Shown here piece after piece: positions 17,741 to 25,312 of a stretch of DNA of 64,000 nucleotides. Source of the stretch: Streptomyces klenkii (GTDB lineage Bacteria; Actinomycetota; Actinomycetes; Streptomycetales; Streptomycetaceae); contig NZ_RBAM01000008.1 in the NCBI RefSeq assembly GCF_003626645.1, forward strand, positions 124,001 to 188,000, given 5' to 3'. The notes beneath the pieces are model-generated. The model was given only the letters and a program-made list of their open reading frames with translations. It searched no databases and was not told the origin of the DNA. Numbering within the stretch: position 1 is the first letter of the stretch; the number at the start of each line of letters is the position of its first letter. The translations under genes and the position numbers were made by a program.

Positions 17741-18324
17741 TACTTCTTGGTGCGGCGGGGTGCCTTGGCGGACGCCTTGGCCGGCGCCTTGCCGCCCGAC
17801 CGGGCAGCCGCCTTGACCGACGGCTTGCGCGTCCGCCTGCCGGCCGGCTTACGAGCCGGTGCCCGGAGCGGGCCCGCGTCCACCGACCAGACCGGCGCGC
17901 CCGCCACCACCAGCGGCAGCCACGCCATCAGGTAGATCAGGTCGTTGCCGTAGTAGTACGGCGTGGTCTGCCAGCTGACGGTCAGCCAGAGGCTGAGGGA
18001 GATGAGCGCGCCGCCCGCCGCGGCGACGCGCGCGAATATGCCGAAGAGGGTGCCTATGCCCACCGCGAACTCGCCGAGGCCCATCGCGTATCCGAAGCCC
18101 TCGGGGTCCTTCAGGGCCAGGTCGACCAGGTCCGGCACGGCGGACGTGCCGCGGACCGTGCGCATCAGCTCGCCGATCGAGCCCGGCCCGGTGTCCGCCA
18201 GGAAGCCGGAGTCCGTCAGCTTGTCGAGGCCCGCGTAGATGAACGTGACGCCGAGGAAGACGCGCAGCGGCAGCAGTGCGTACCGCGCGCTCTCCCCCTG
18301 CTTTCCGCGCCCGATGAATGCCAT
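17740..18324 (-). CDS. DoxX family membrane protein with Lys/Ala-rich C-terminal tail
   Basis: A 194-residue protein. Residues 1 to about 145 form a DoxX-like bundle of four helices (PLRVFLGVTFIYAGLDKL, GFGYAMGLGEFAVGIGTLFG, AAAGGALISLSLWLTVSW, DLIYLMAWLPLVVAG). The last about 45 residues are a histone-H1-like tail of Lys, Arg, Ala and Pro (for example KAPAKASAKAPRRTKK). DoxX proteins are linked to quinone or thiol redox chemistry at the membrane, but this family is loosely defined. The basic tail is probably cytoplasmic and could bind nucleic acid or acidic lipids. ATG 18324 is supported by homology-like N-terminal sequence; the ribosome site is weak. Confidence 0.85.
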   Translation of the reverse strand: MAFIGRGKQGESARYALLPLRVFLGVTFIYAGLDKLTDSGFLADTGPGSIGELMRTVRGTSAVPDLVDLALKDPEGFGYAMGLGEFAVGIGTLFGIFARVAAAGGALISLSLWLTVSWQTTPYYYGNDLIYLMAWLPLVVAGAPVWSVDAGPLRAPARKPAGRRTRKPSVKAAARSGGKAPAKASAKAPRRTKK

Positions 18325-18433
18325 GGCGTCCGCCGCCTCCCCATTCCGCCTTGTCCGACCTGTGCGTCCTGGCCGTACTCCGGACCAGTCGTGCTCCGAA
18401 CCATACGGACGGAAGGCGGAATCCGTTCACCCC

Positions 18434-18442
18434 TGTGGATAA
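18434..18442 (-). promoter_or_regulatory. Single consensus DnaA-box sequence
   Basis: TGTGGATAA on the plus strand is TTATCCACA on the minus strand, a perfect match to the classical DnaA box. It lies in the doxX upstream region and stands alone, so this is not an origin. It might be a DnaA regulatory site or chance. Confidence 0.35.
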
Positions 18443-18475
18443 CCTTCCCGCGGACAAGCCCCGGCACCGGGGCCA

Positions 18476-18532
18476 GGCGGGCATCAGACGGGTGTCAGGC
18501 GGGCCTCAGGCGGGCGTCAGGGGCGGGCGTCA
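18476..18532. repeat. 11-bp tandem repeat abutting the L,D-transpeptidase stop
   Basis: Five units of about GGCGGGCGTCA (18476, 18487, 18498, 18509, and a 13-bp version at 18520) run head to tail. The last unit ends in TCA, which is the minus-strand stop codon of the transpeptidase gene. The array forms the start of the downstream untranslated region. Confidence 0.7.
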
Positions 18533-19549
18533 GGCGCCGGTGCGGATCCCCAGCGCGCTGCCCTCCAGCCACTCCTCCCAGCTGAGGTTCCAGTCGCCGT
18601 AGCCGTTGCCGAAACGGTCCATCGGCTTCGGCTTGGTGCTGCCGGTGACCTGCACGACGTCGCCCTTGAGGCTCAGCCCGTACAGCCACTTCGCGTCGGC
18701 CGTCGACATGCCGATGCAGCCGTGGCTGACGTTCTCCTTGCCGAACGACTCGGCGTTGTCCGGCGCGGCGTGCACGTACTCGCCGCTGACCGTCTCGCGC
18801 ATGCTGTATTCGTACGACCCGAAGAAGCCGTCGGGGTGGTTGCGCGGGATGCCGATGGAGAGCGAGTCCATGACGACCTTGCCCTCCTTGGCGAGGATCG
18901 TCTTGATCCCCTCCCGGGTGCCGAAGCCCTTGCTCTCGTCGCCGCCGCTGACCGGAATGGTGCGCAGCGTCTCGCCGTTGCGCACGACGGTCAGCTTGCG
19001 GGCCTTGAGGTCGACGGTGTTCACCATCGAGTCGCCGATGGTGAAGGAGACCGTGCGGTCGCCGGCGGCCGCCGTGCCCTCGGCGAGCTGCACGCCGGCC
19101 AGGCGGGCGTCGAGGGTCACTTCGGTGCCCGCGGGCCAGAACTTCTCGGGCCGGAAGTGCACGCGGGTGTCGCCCTTGGTCTCGTTCCAGTGCCAGGCAC
19201 CGGGGACCTTCGGCGAGGTGGAGACCTTCAGCCGGCCCTCGATGCCGGCGCGCAGCTTCGGGGAGACCTTCTGCTGCTTGAAGACGATCGCGATGGGCTG
19301 GCCGACGCCGACCTTCTCACCGTTGGCGGGGGCGATCTCGGGCCGGACGACCTTGGCGGCGCCCTTGAGCAGCGCGGCCTCGGGGGCGGGCTTCTCCGTG
19401 ACGGGCGCGGGGCTCGACGGGGCGGGCGAGGACGGCGCGGAGGACGTCGCGGGCCGCTGCTCGGCCTCGGCTCCGCCGCCGCACGCCGTGACGGCCAGGC
19501 CGGTCAGCGCGAGGGCGGCGGTCAGCCCGGCGGCACGGGTGGGGCGCAT
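18530..19549 (-). CDS. L,D-transpeptidase lipoprotein (Ig-like + YkuD domains)
   Basis: A 339-residue protein. The signal peptide ends in a lipobox, LAVTAC (Cys at about residue 23), followed by a Gly/Ser/Pro-rich linker with repeated SSPAPSSPAP. Two Ig-like modules (about 60-185) precede the YkuD catalytic domain, whose signature SHGCIGMSTADAKW contains the active-site His and Cys. It should form 3-3 peptidoglycan cross-links or attach proteins on the outer face of the membrane. Actinobacterial Ldts of this architecture are common in Streptomyces. ATG 19549 is the natural start with MRPTRAAGLTAALAL as signal peptide. Confidence 0.92.
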   Translation of the reverse strand: MRPTRAAGLTAALALTGLAVTACGGGAEAEQRPATSSAPSSPAPSSPAPVTEKPAPEAALLKGAAKVVRPEIAPANGEKVGVGQPIAIVFKQQKVSPKLRAGIEGRLKVSTSPKVPGAWHWNETKGDTRVHFRPEKFWPAGTEVTLDARLAGVQLAEGTAAAGDRTVSFTIGDSMVNTVDLKARKLTVVRNGETLRTIPVSGGDESKGFGTREGIKTILAKEGKVVMDSLSIGIPRNHPDGFFGSYEYSMRETVSGEYVHAAPDNAESFGKENVSHGCIGMSTADAKWLYGLSLKGDVVQVTGSTKPKPMDRFGNGYGDWNLSWEEWLEGSALGIRTGA

Positions 19550-19655
19550 GGTTCTCCTACCGGTTCACGACACGACAGAGCCGAGGCGCGGCCGCCTCGG
19601 CTCCCGACCATCGTAAACAAGGTAAAGGAACAGCAAAAACCCCCGGAAGAACGAT

Positions 19656-19681
19656 CCACCCCCGCCGAACGGCGGGGGTGG
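19656..19681 (-). terminator. Intrinsic terminator of the class II aldolase gene
   Basis: A perfect 11-bp stem, CCACCCCCGCC (19656-19666) with GGCGGGGGTGG (19671-19681), and a GAAC/GTTC tetraloop. Reading on the minus strand it is followed by a TTTTT tract about 15 nt further on. It sits 50 bp after the aldolase stop. Confidence 0.75.
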
Positions 19682-19730
19682 GTCCCCGGGGGCCGGGGGC
19701 CATGAGTGGGTGGGCCCGGGCCCCCACCCC

Positions 19731-20591
19731 TCAGCCCAGCAACTCCGGCTCACTCCGCGTGATCTGCTGGTACAGCGGCTGGTAGTTGATCCACGCCGCC
19801 AGGTCGTTGCCGAGCTGGCCCCGTGTGTGCCGGGCGCCGGCCTGGTCGATCAGGACGGGCTTCCCGGCGGCCTTCGCCGCGAGCTGCACCTGGCAGGAGC
19901 GCTCCATGGTGATGAACCACCACGCCGCCGCGTCCACCGTGTCCCCCACGGTCAGCAGCCCGTGGTTGCGCAGGACGACCGCCTTGTGCGGCCCGAGCGC
20001 CGTGGCGATCCGGCGCCCCTCCTCCTCGTCCACCACGACGCCCGTGTAGTCGTCGAAGAGGGCGTGGTCCTCGTAGAAGGCGCACACGTCCTGCGTGATC
20101 GGCTCCAGCAGCTCCCCCAGCGCGGACAGCGCGCGCCCGTACGTGGAGTGGCTGTGCGCGGCGGCCACGACGTCCGGCCGCGCGCGGTGGATCTGCGAAT
20201 GGATCGCGAACGCCGCCTGGTTGACGTGGTAGCGGCCCTCGACGACCTGCCCCTTGTGGTTCACGAGGATCAGATCGCTCACGGTGATGTGCTTGAACGA
20301 CATCCCGAACGGGTTGACCCAGAAGTGATCCGTGAACTCCGGGTCGCGCGCGGTGATGTGCCCCGCGACGCCCTCCTCGAAGCCGAACCGGCCGAACAGC
20401 CGCAGCGCCGCCGCGAGCCGCTCCTTGCGGTGACGCCGCTCCTCCTCGGGGGTGTCGTGCTTGGGCGGCATCGCGAAGTGCAGTTGATCAGTGGGTACGG
20501 GTACGGGGGCGGGCACGGCTGGGGCTGTGACTGCGGGCTCTGCGAGCTCTGCGGGCTCCTGCCCGGACGGCGTTTGCGACACGATCGGCAC
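19731..20591 (-). CDS. Class II aldolase/adducin family protein
   Basis: A 286-residue protein with a variable Pro/Ala/Val-rich N-terminal extension of about 40 residues and then a class II aldolase fold. Metal-binding motifs are visible: AAAHSHSTYG (His pair), VVLRNHGLLTVG (third His), and the phosphate-type loop EGVAGHITARDP. Proteins of this group act on phospho-sugars such as fuculose or ribulose phosphates, or are non-enzymatic adducin-like proteins; the substrate cannot be named here. A terminator follows the gene. Its start is 30 bp from the stop of the hydrolase gene, so the two may be co-transcribed. Confidence 0.85.
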   Translation of the reverse strand: MPIVSQTPSGQEPAELAEPAVTAPAVPAPVPVPTDQLHFAMPPKHDTPEEERRHRKERLAAALRLFGRFGFEEGVAGHITARDPEFTDHFWVNPFGMSFKHITVSDLILVNHKGQVVEGRYHVNQAAFAIHSQIHRARPDVVAAAHSHSTYGRALSALGELLEPITQDVCAFYEDHALFDDYTGVVVDEEEGRRIATALGPHKAVVLRNHGLLTVGDTVDAAAWWFITMERSCQVQLAAKAAGKPVLIDQAGARHTRGQLGNDLAAWINYQPLYQQITRSEPELLG

Positions 20592-20621
20592 TCCTCTGCT
20601 CCGTTCGGTACGGAACGGAAG

Positions 20622-21542
20622 CTACCGCCGGGTACCCGCGGAGAACAGGCCCTCCGCAGCCGCCGTGTGCTCCAGGATCGCCTCGGCGAGCGGCCCCAGG
20701 CACTCCCGCGGCAGGGCGTGCCCCATGCCCGGCATCGCCACCGTGCGGGCGTTGCCGATCACTTGGGCGATGTGGCGGGGGTGGGGCGGCGGGAAGACGG
20801 GCTCGGCGGAGGCGTCGGTCACCAGCACGGGGGCGGTGTTGTGCGCCAGCTCCTCCGTACGGTCCATGCCGGAGTAGTCGGCGCGGCCGTGGGCGGTGGA
20901 GACGTCGTAGCGCCCCGCGTGCTCGATGATCCGCCGCTCGCGCTCGCGCATCTCGTGCGCGTGGAACGGCAGTTCCTCGCCGCTGAGCACCCGCCAGTGC
21001 TCCACGCGCCGGTCCAGCTCGGCCTCCAGGCCGTGATCCTCGACGGGCCGGGCCCACATCTCCAGGACGCGCGGGTCGATGGGAGGCAGGTCGGCGACGG
21101 CGGTCTCCGTGCCGTCGGCCTCGACGAGCGGCTTCCCGCTCAGCGCGCAGGTCCCCATGAGGGTGGCGCTGAGGATGCGGTCCGGGTGGTCGGCGAGCAG
21201 CAGCTGCGCCAGCATGCCGCCGAGCGACAGCCCGACGATGTGGGCCCGCTCGACGCCGTGGGCGTCCAGGACGGCGAGGGCGTCGTCCGCGAGGTCGGTG
21301 ATGCGGTAGGGCTGCTCGTCGAACGACCAGGTGGAGCGGCCGGCGTCGCGGTGGTCGTAACGGATCACGCGGTGGCGGGCGGCGAGGGCGTCGGTGAGCT
21401 CCTCGGTCCAGCCGAGGCCGGAGGCCTGCGCGCCCATGATCAGCAACAGGGCCGGGGCGTCGGCGGCGCCGCGCTCGTCGCTCCACAGGTGGACGCCGGG
21501 GGCGACGGTGACGGTACGGGTACGGGTTTCGGTCCGGGGCAT
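20622..21542 (-). CDS. Alpha/beta hydrolase
   Basis: A 306-residue protein starting MPRTETRTRTV at ATG 21542, with AGGAGGG eight bases upstream. Motifs: LLLIMGAQASGLGW as the oxyanion segment, RYDHRDAGRSTW, nucleophile elbow GLSLGG in AHIVGLSLGGMLAQ, and catalytic His in MPGMGHALPRE. These match the haloalkane-dehalogenase/aclacinomycin-methylesterase-like subfamily of small hydrolases. No export signal, so cytoplasmic. It is 30 bp upstream of the aldolase gene in the same direction, suggesting an operon, but substrates are unknown. A longer frame from 21623 has no ribosome site. Confidence 0.85.
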   Translation of the reverse strand: MPRTETRTRTVTVAPGVHLWSDERGAADAPALLLIMGAQASGLGWTEELTDALAARHRVIRYDHRDAGRSTWSFDEQPYRITDLADDALAVLDAHGVERAHIVGLSLGGMLAQLLLADHPDRILSATLMGTCALSGKPLVEADGTETAVADLPPIDPRVLEMWARPVEDHGLEAELDRRVEHWRVLSGEELPFHAHEMRERERRIIEHAGRYDVSTAHGRADYSGMDRTEELAHNTAPVLVTDASAEPVFPPPHPRHIAQVIGNARTVAMPGMGHALPRECLGPLAEAILEHTAAAEGLFSAGTRR

Positions 21543-21664
21543 GGCGGGATCCCTCCTGGGGTTCGTACGCGGGACGCGCACCTCAGGATTGAAACGATAC
21601 GTCTCGTCTCGCCATCGCGCCACTAATTTGGCGGAGCCTGGTCGCGCCAGGGCTCCGCCGTCGG

Positions 21665-22246
21665 CTAGAGGCGGATCTCAGTGAGATCGATGTCGATGTC
21701 GAAGGGAACGGTGAGCTTGAGGGCGCCCCGGTGCGTCCCGGTCGGCGCGTAGGAGCGCGTCTCATTGTCGAGTTTGAAGACGTGGACGATCGGCTGGTGA
21801 TCGGCGGTCGTCATATCGACTCGCCAGAAGTGCGGGATACCAGCGCAGGCGTACTTGAACGGCTTGGTCATCCGGTCACGGGCCTCGGAGTCCGGGGAGA
21901 CCACCTCGACAGCGAGCAGTACGGCCTCGGCCGGAAAGTAGGTCTGCTCCCAGCCGCCCACCGACGCAGCGCCCACGACGGAAACGTCCGGCTCCGGTCC
22001 GTTGCGCTTGTCGATCACTACGGTCATCTCCCGCACCACCCTCAGCTCGGGCGGCGCCGTGCGGCGCAGACCGTTCACCAACAGGTCGATGACAAGGCTG
22101 TGGAAATAGCGCTGCGGACTCACGAAAACCAGGCTCCCGTCAATCAACTCCGTGTGCGGCGGGAGGTCGGGCAGCGTCAGCAGGTCGTCCACGGTGTAAC
22201 CGTCCTGCGGCGGCACCGGCCAGTGGTGCGCGGGCTCAGCGGTCAT
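21665..22246 (-). CDS. Uma2 family endonuclease-like protein (PD-(D/E)XK fold)
   Basis: A 193-residue protein starting MTAEPAHHWPVPPQDG at ATG 22246, preceded by GGGAGGA. The Uma2/DUF820 pattern is visible: PHTELIDGSLVFVSPQ near residues 32-48, EPDVSVVGA, and the catalytic-type EVVSPDSEARDRMTKPFKYA (acidic residues and Lys). Uma2 proteins are abundant in Streptomyces and cyanobacteria; most have no proven nuclease activity. Codon use here looks slightly less GC-extreme than in neighbours, fitting a mobile or paralogous family. It lies between the hydrolase operon and guaA and is separated from guaA by a strong terminator. Confidence 0.85.
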   Translation of the reverse strand: MTAEPAHHWPVPPQDGYTVDDLLTLPDLPPHTELIDGSLVFVSPQRYFHSLVIDLLVNGLRRTAPPELRVVREMTVVIDKRNGPEPDVSVVGAASVGGWEQTYFPAEAVLLAVEVVSPDSEARDRMTKPFKYACAGIPHFWRVDMTTADHQPIVHVFKLDNETRSYAPTGTHRGALKLTVPFDIDIDLTEIRL

Positions 22247-22300
22247 GGTTCCTCCCATGGACGGGATTCTCGGCCGTACGGCCAGCGTACCCACACCAAA

Positions 22301-22342
22301 CGCCGGTGCCGCCGCCCAAACGAATGAGCGGCGGCACCGGCG
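22301..22342 (-). terminator. Terminator of guaA, perfect 15-bp stem
   Basis: CGCCGGTGCCGCCGC (22301-22315) pairs perfectly with GCGGCGGCACCGGCG (22328-22342) around a 12-nt loop, 28 bp downstream of the guaA stop. No long T-tract. Confidence 0.8.
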
Positions 22343-22369
22343 TTCGACCTGCGTGGGTCTACGGGAGGA

Positions 22370-23971
22370 CTACTCCCACTCGATGGTGCCCGGCGGCTTG
22401 CTGGTCACGTCCAGCACCACGCGGTTCACATCGGCGACCTCGTTCGTGATGCGCGTCGAGATGCGGGCCAGCACCTCGTACGGCATGCGCGTCCAGTCGG
22501 CCGTCATGGCGTCCTCGGACGAGACGGGGCGCAGCACGATCGGGTGGCCGTACGTGCGGCCGTCGCCCTGGACGCCGACCGAGCGGACGTCGGCCAGGAG
22601 CACGACCGGGCACTGCCAGATCTCGCGGTCCAGGCCGGCGGCGGTGAGCTCCTCGCGGGCGACGGCGTCGGCCTCGCGCAGCAGGTCCAGGCGCTCCTTG
22701 GTGACCTCGCCGACGATGCGGATGCCGAGGCCCGGGCCCGGGAAAGGCTGGCGCTGGACGATCTCGTCGGGCAGGCCGAGCTGCTGGCCGACCATGCGGA
22801 CCTCGTCCTTGAAGAGCTGGCGGAGCGGCTCGACGAGCTCGAACTCCAGGTCCTCGGGGAGGCCGCCCACGTTGTGGTGGGACTTGATGTTGGCGGTGCC
22901 GGTGCCGCCGCCGGACTCGACCACGTCGGGGTAGAGCGTGCCCTGGACCAGGAAGGCGACGTCCTCGCCGCCCGCGCCGGCCTCGGCCACGATCTCGGCC
23001 TGGGCCTGCTCGAAGACGCGGATGAACTCCCGGCCGATGATCTTGCGCTTGGCCTCCGGGTCGGAGACGCCCGCGAGGGCGTTCAGGAAGCGCTCCTGCG
23101 CGTCGACGACCTTGAGCTGGACGCCCGTCGCGGCGACGAAGTCCTTCTCGACCTGCTCGGTCTCGCCCTTGCGCATCAGGCCGTGGTCGACGTACACACA
23201 GGTCAGCTGGGAGCCGATGGCCTTCTGGACGAGGGCCGCGGCGACCGCGGAGTCCACGCCGCCGGACAGGCCGCAGATGGCGCGCTTGCTGCCGACCTGC
23301 TCGCGGATCGCGGCGACCTGCTCCTCGATCACGTTGCCCGTGGTCCAGGTCGGCTCGATGCCCGCGCCGCGGTACAGGAAGTGCTCCAGGACCAGCTGGC
23401 CGTGCGTGGAGTGCATGACCTCGGGGTGGTACTGGACGCCGTAGAGCTTCTTCTCGTCGTTCTCGAAGGCGGCGACCGGCACGACGTCCGTGGACGCGGT
23501 GACCGTGAAGCCCTCGGGGGCGGCCGAGCAGGCGTCGCCGTGCGACATCCACACCGACTGCTCCGCCGGCGTGCCCTCGAAGAGGGTCGAGCCGGTCTTG
23601 GAGACGTGCAGCGGCGTACGGCCGTACTCGCGCGCGCCGGTGTTGTCGACGGTGCCGCCGAGCGTGGTGGCCATCAGCTGGAAGCCGTAGCACATGCCGA
23701 AGACCGGGACACCGGCCTCGAAGAGGCCACGGGCGTCGTCGAGGCGGGGCGCACCTTCCTCGTACACGGACGAGGGGCCGCCGGAGAGGATGATCGCCTT
23801 CGGGTTCTTGGCGAGCATCTCGGCCACGGGCATCGTGCTGGGCACGATCTCGCTGTAGACCCGCGCCTCACGGACTCGGCGGGCGATGAGCTGGGCGTAC
23901 TGCGCGCCGAAGTCGACAACGAGCACCGGCTCCGCGGTGTTGTCGTGGGCGGCGGTGGGTGCTGCTGACAC
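22370..23971 (-). CDS. guaA: GMP synthase (glutamine-hydrolysing)
   Basis: A 533-residue protein with the full GuaA layout. The N-terminal glutamine amidotransferase (about 20-205) has nucleophile Cys in GMCYGFQLM and the His-Glu pair in QYHPEVMHS. The ATP pyrophosphatase domain carries the P-loop GLSGGVDSAVAAAL. The C-terminal dimerisation domain ends KPPGTIEWE. It converts XMP to GMP in the cytoplasm in purine biosynthesis. Length and motif order are normal. A 15-bp terminator follows. The N terminus MSAAPTAAHDN is variable in the family, and ATG 23971 is the first usable start. Confidence 0.97.
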   Translation of the reverse strand: MSAAPTAAHDNTAEPVLVVDFGAQYAQLIARRVREARVYSEIVPSTMPVAEMLAKNPKAIILSGGPSSVYEEGAPRLDDARGLFEAGVPVFGMCYGFQLMATTLGGTVDNTGAREYGRTPLHVSKTGSTLFEGTPAEQSVWMSHGDACSAAPEGFTVTASTDVVPVAAFENDEKKLYGVQYHPEVMHSTHGQLVLEHFLYRGAGIEPTWTTGNVIEEQVAAIREQVGSKRAICGLSGGVDSAVAAALVQKAIGSQLTCVYVDHGLMRKGETEQVEKDFVAATGVQLKVVDAQERFLNALAGVSDPEAKRKIIGREFIRVFEQAQAEIVAEAGAGGEDVAFLVQGTLYPDVVESGGGTGTANIKSHHNVGGLPEDLEFELVEPLRQLFKDEVRMVGQQLGLPDEIVQRQPFPGPGLGIRIVGEVTKERLDLLREADAVAREELTAAGLDREIWQCPVVLLADVRSVGVQGDGRTYGHPIVLRPVSSEDAMTADWTRMPYEVLARISTRITNEVADVNRVVLDVTSKPPGTIEWE

Positions 23972-24107
23972 GGGAGCGGCCTTCCGGCGGTGGAGGAGGG
24001 TCTGTATTTGTCGATTCTACCGGGGCGCGGGTGCTTGCTTTTGTCTCACCATCCGAAAGCGGAGCGGAAGCAGACCTGGAACAGACCCGGAGCGGACCGG
24101 ACCCGCA

Positions 24108-24137
24108 TTGGCCCCGGGGCCGCCCGCGGGCCATACT
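24108..24137 (+). promoter_or_regulatory. Putative promoter of the chorismate mutase leader, probably leaderless
   Basis: TTGGCC (24108-24113) and CATACT (24132-24137) are separated by 18 bp. The expected transcription start is about 24144-24146, on or next to the ATG at 24145. There is no ribosome site in the C-rich sequence before that ATG. Confidence 0.5.
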
Positions 24138-24144
24138 GTCCCCC

Positions 24145-24225
24145 ATGCGCAAGCACCAGACCTTCGTCTTTACCTATGGCATCCGGCCCGTCCGGCTGCC
24201 ATGGTCGTGCTGCTTGAGCAACTGA
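24145..24225 (+). CDS. Putative 26-residue leader peptide rich in aromatic codons
   Basis: The frame ATG 24145 to TGA 24225 encodes a 26-residue peptide containing FVFTY at positions 7-11 plus one Trp at 20. Phe and Tyr are the end products of the chorismate mutase branch, and the gene for that enzyme starts 107 bp downstream. Two of the three clustered aromatic codons, TTT and TAT, are rare in this GC-rich genome. No ribosome site is visible, and the -10-like hexamer ends 7 nt before the ATG, so translation would be leaderless. A strong terminator follows the stop codon by 13 nt. These features together suggest transcription attenuation, but this has not been tested. Confidence 0.55.
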   Translation: MRKHQTFVFTYGIRPVRLPWSCCLSN

Positions 24226-24238
24226 CAAGCGACTTCCA

Positions 24239-24320
24239 CAGGCGCCCCGGGCCGACAAGGCCCGGGGCGCCTGTCGCTTTTCCCGGGCCGTGCCGCTCCG
24301 GGGGGCCACCGCCCCTTTTT
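24239..24320 (+). terminator. Attenuator-type terminators before chorismate mutase
   Basis: A perfect 15-bp stem (24239-24253 with 24259-24273, loop GACAA) is followed by TCGCTTTTCCC. A second small hairpin, GGGGC-CACC-GCCCC (24302-24315), is followed by TTTTT (24316-24320) immediately before the GGAGG ribosome site of the chorismate mutase gene. Both lie between the leader stop and the structural gene, so read-through is needed for expression from the leader promoter. Confidence 0.7.
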
Positions 24321-24332
24321 GGAGGATCAGAC

Positions 24333-24659
24333 ATGAGCGCCGCCCCCACCACTGTGAGCAGCAGCACCCTGAGCACCCGCACCGCCCCCGCCGAGACCGG
24401 CGCCCGCACCGAAGCGGCCGCAGGCGTGATCACCGGTGCCCGGCAGCGGATCGACGATCTCGACGGCAGGATCATCGGGCTCATCCAGGAACGGATGGCC
24501 GTCTCGGCCGTGATCCAGCAGGAGCGCATCGCCTCCGGGGGGCGCCGGGTGAACCTCTCCCGCGAGATGGAGATCATCGGCCACTACAGCGACCAGCTCG
24601 GCAAGCCCGGCACCACGCTCGCCATGACGCTGCTGGAGCTGTGCCGCGGCCGCGTCTGA
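24333..24659 (+). CDS. Chorismate mutase (AroQ class, monofunctional)
   Basis: A 108-residue protein. After a Ser/Thr-rich N-terminal extension of about 30 residues comes an AroQ-type helical domain: ARQRIDDLDGRIIGLIQERMAVSAVIQQERI and the later GRRVNLSREMEIIGHYSDQLG, which keep the Arg, Lys/Arg, Glu and Gln positions used to bind the transition state. It converts chorismate to prephenate, the step towards Phe and Tyr, in the cytoplasm. ATG 24333 has GGAGG seven bases upstream. The gene stands alone behind a possible aromatic leader peptide and two terminator hairpins, and a nested hairpin follows it. Confidence 0.9.
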   Translation: MSAAPTTVSSSTLSTRTAPAETGARTEAAAGVITGARQRIDDLDGRIIGLIQERMAVSAVIQQERIASGGRRVNLSREMEIIGHYSDQLGKPGTTLAMTLLELCRGRV

Positions 24660-24680
24660 CGACCGCCCGCTCCCGACGAG

Positions 24681-24739
24681 GGCCCGGTCGAGGACCCGCA
24701 TGTGTGCAGCTGCCGCATGCGGGTTCGGAGGACCGGGCC
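24681..24739 (+). terminator. Nested hairpin downstream of chorismate mutase
   Basis: The outer stem GGCCCGGTC (24681-24689) / GACCGGGCC (24731-24739) encloses an inner stem CCCGCATG (24695-24702) / CATGCGGG (24716-24723). It begins 21 bp after the stop codon and probably terminates the transcript. Confidence 0.65.
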
Positions 24740-25220
24740 GTCACATCACCCGGACGGCGCGTGACCGCACCGCGGCCCGCATCGTTGAGCCGGGTGCCCG
24801 CGCCATCCAGGAGCGGCCCACCTGAAATCCACGCGTGGCTTCCGCCCCTGTTCACCTGGGCGCCCGGCACCGACAGGGCGGATCCACCGGAGTGTGAGAC
24901 GTGCGAGTGCGCGCGTCGTGGGACCTCACTCCGGTGCACGGCGACCGGTCAGCAGGGGACAGCAGCCCGGTTGCCACCAAGGACGGTCGGTTCCGGGGAC
25001 GCCTGGAACCGACCGTATCCGGTCGAAACGGTTGCGCCGAGTCCGGCCCATCCCGCACGATGCCAGGAGAGCACCAACCTCCTGGTCCCGCACCGCCATT
25101 GGTCGAACCAGTGAGGCCCGTACGCCCCGCACCACCCGCGCACGACCCATGACCCGCGGCGCTCCCCCCGGCGCCGCTCCGCGGCACCGACCCTGCCCTG
25201 ACCCCGGTGCCGGCAGTCAA
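24740..25220. other. Gene-free, hairpin-rich intergenic region
   Basis: No convincing gene on either strand. Two strong inverted repeats stand out: CACCGGAGTG (24885-24894) with CACTCCGGTG (24927-24936), enclosing a smaller GACG/CGTC stem, and ACGGTCGGTTCC (24983-24994) with GGAACCGACCGT (25005-25016) around a 10-nt loop. A third, weaker one is ATTGGT/ACCAGT near 25107-25121. The region could encode a structured RNA or be a remnant. I do not recognise a known RNA family. Confidence 0.5.
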
Positions 25221-25267
25221 GGGCCCCGAGGCCGCCCGCACGCCCCCGCGGAGGCGGCCCGGGGCCC
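25221..25267 (-). terminator. Terminator of the GMC oxidoreductase gene
   Basis: GGGCCCCG-A-GGCCGCC (25221-25236) pairs with GGCGGCC-CGGGGCCC (25253-25267), a 15-bp stem with one bulged A. It lies 46 bp beyond the GMC oxidoreductase stop on the minus strand. Confidence 0.7.
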
Positions 25268-25312
25268 TTCGCCGTAAGCCGGGCCCTTAGGCCCCCTAGA
25301 CCCTCCAGGTCC

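Noticed and set aside
18434..18442. Chromosomal origin
   Set aside because: A single DnaA box without dnaA/dnaN or a box cluster.
20491..21684. Plus-strand frames over the hydrolase gene
   Set aside because: They are antisense to a gene with a complete catalytic set and a good ribosome site.
24574..24939. Minus-strand gene in the gap after chorismate mutase
   Set aside because: Frame shows no family features and spans several hairpins; it overlaps the chorismate mutase end.
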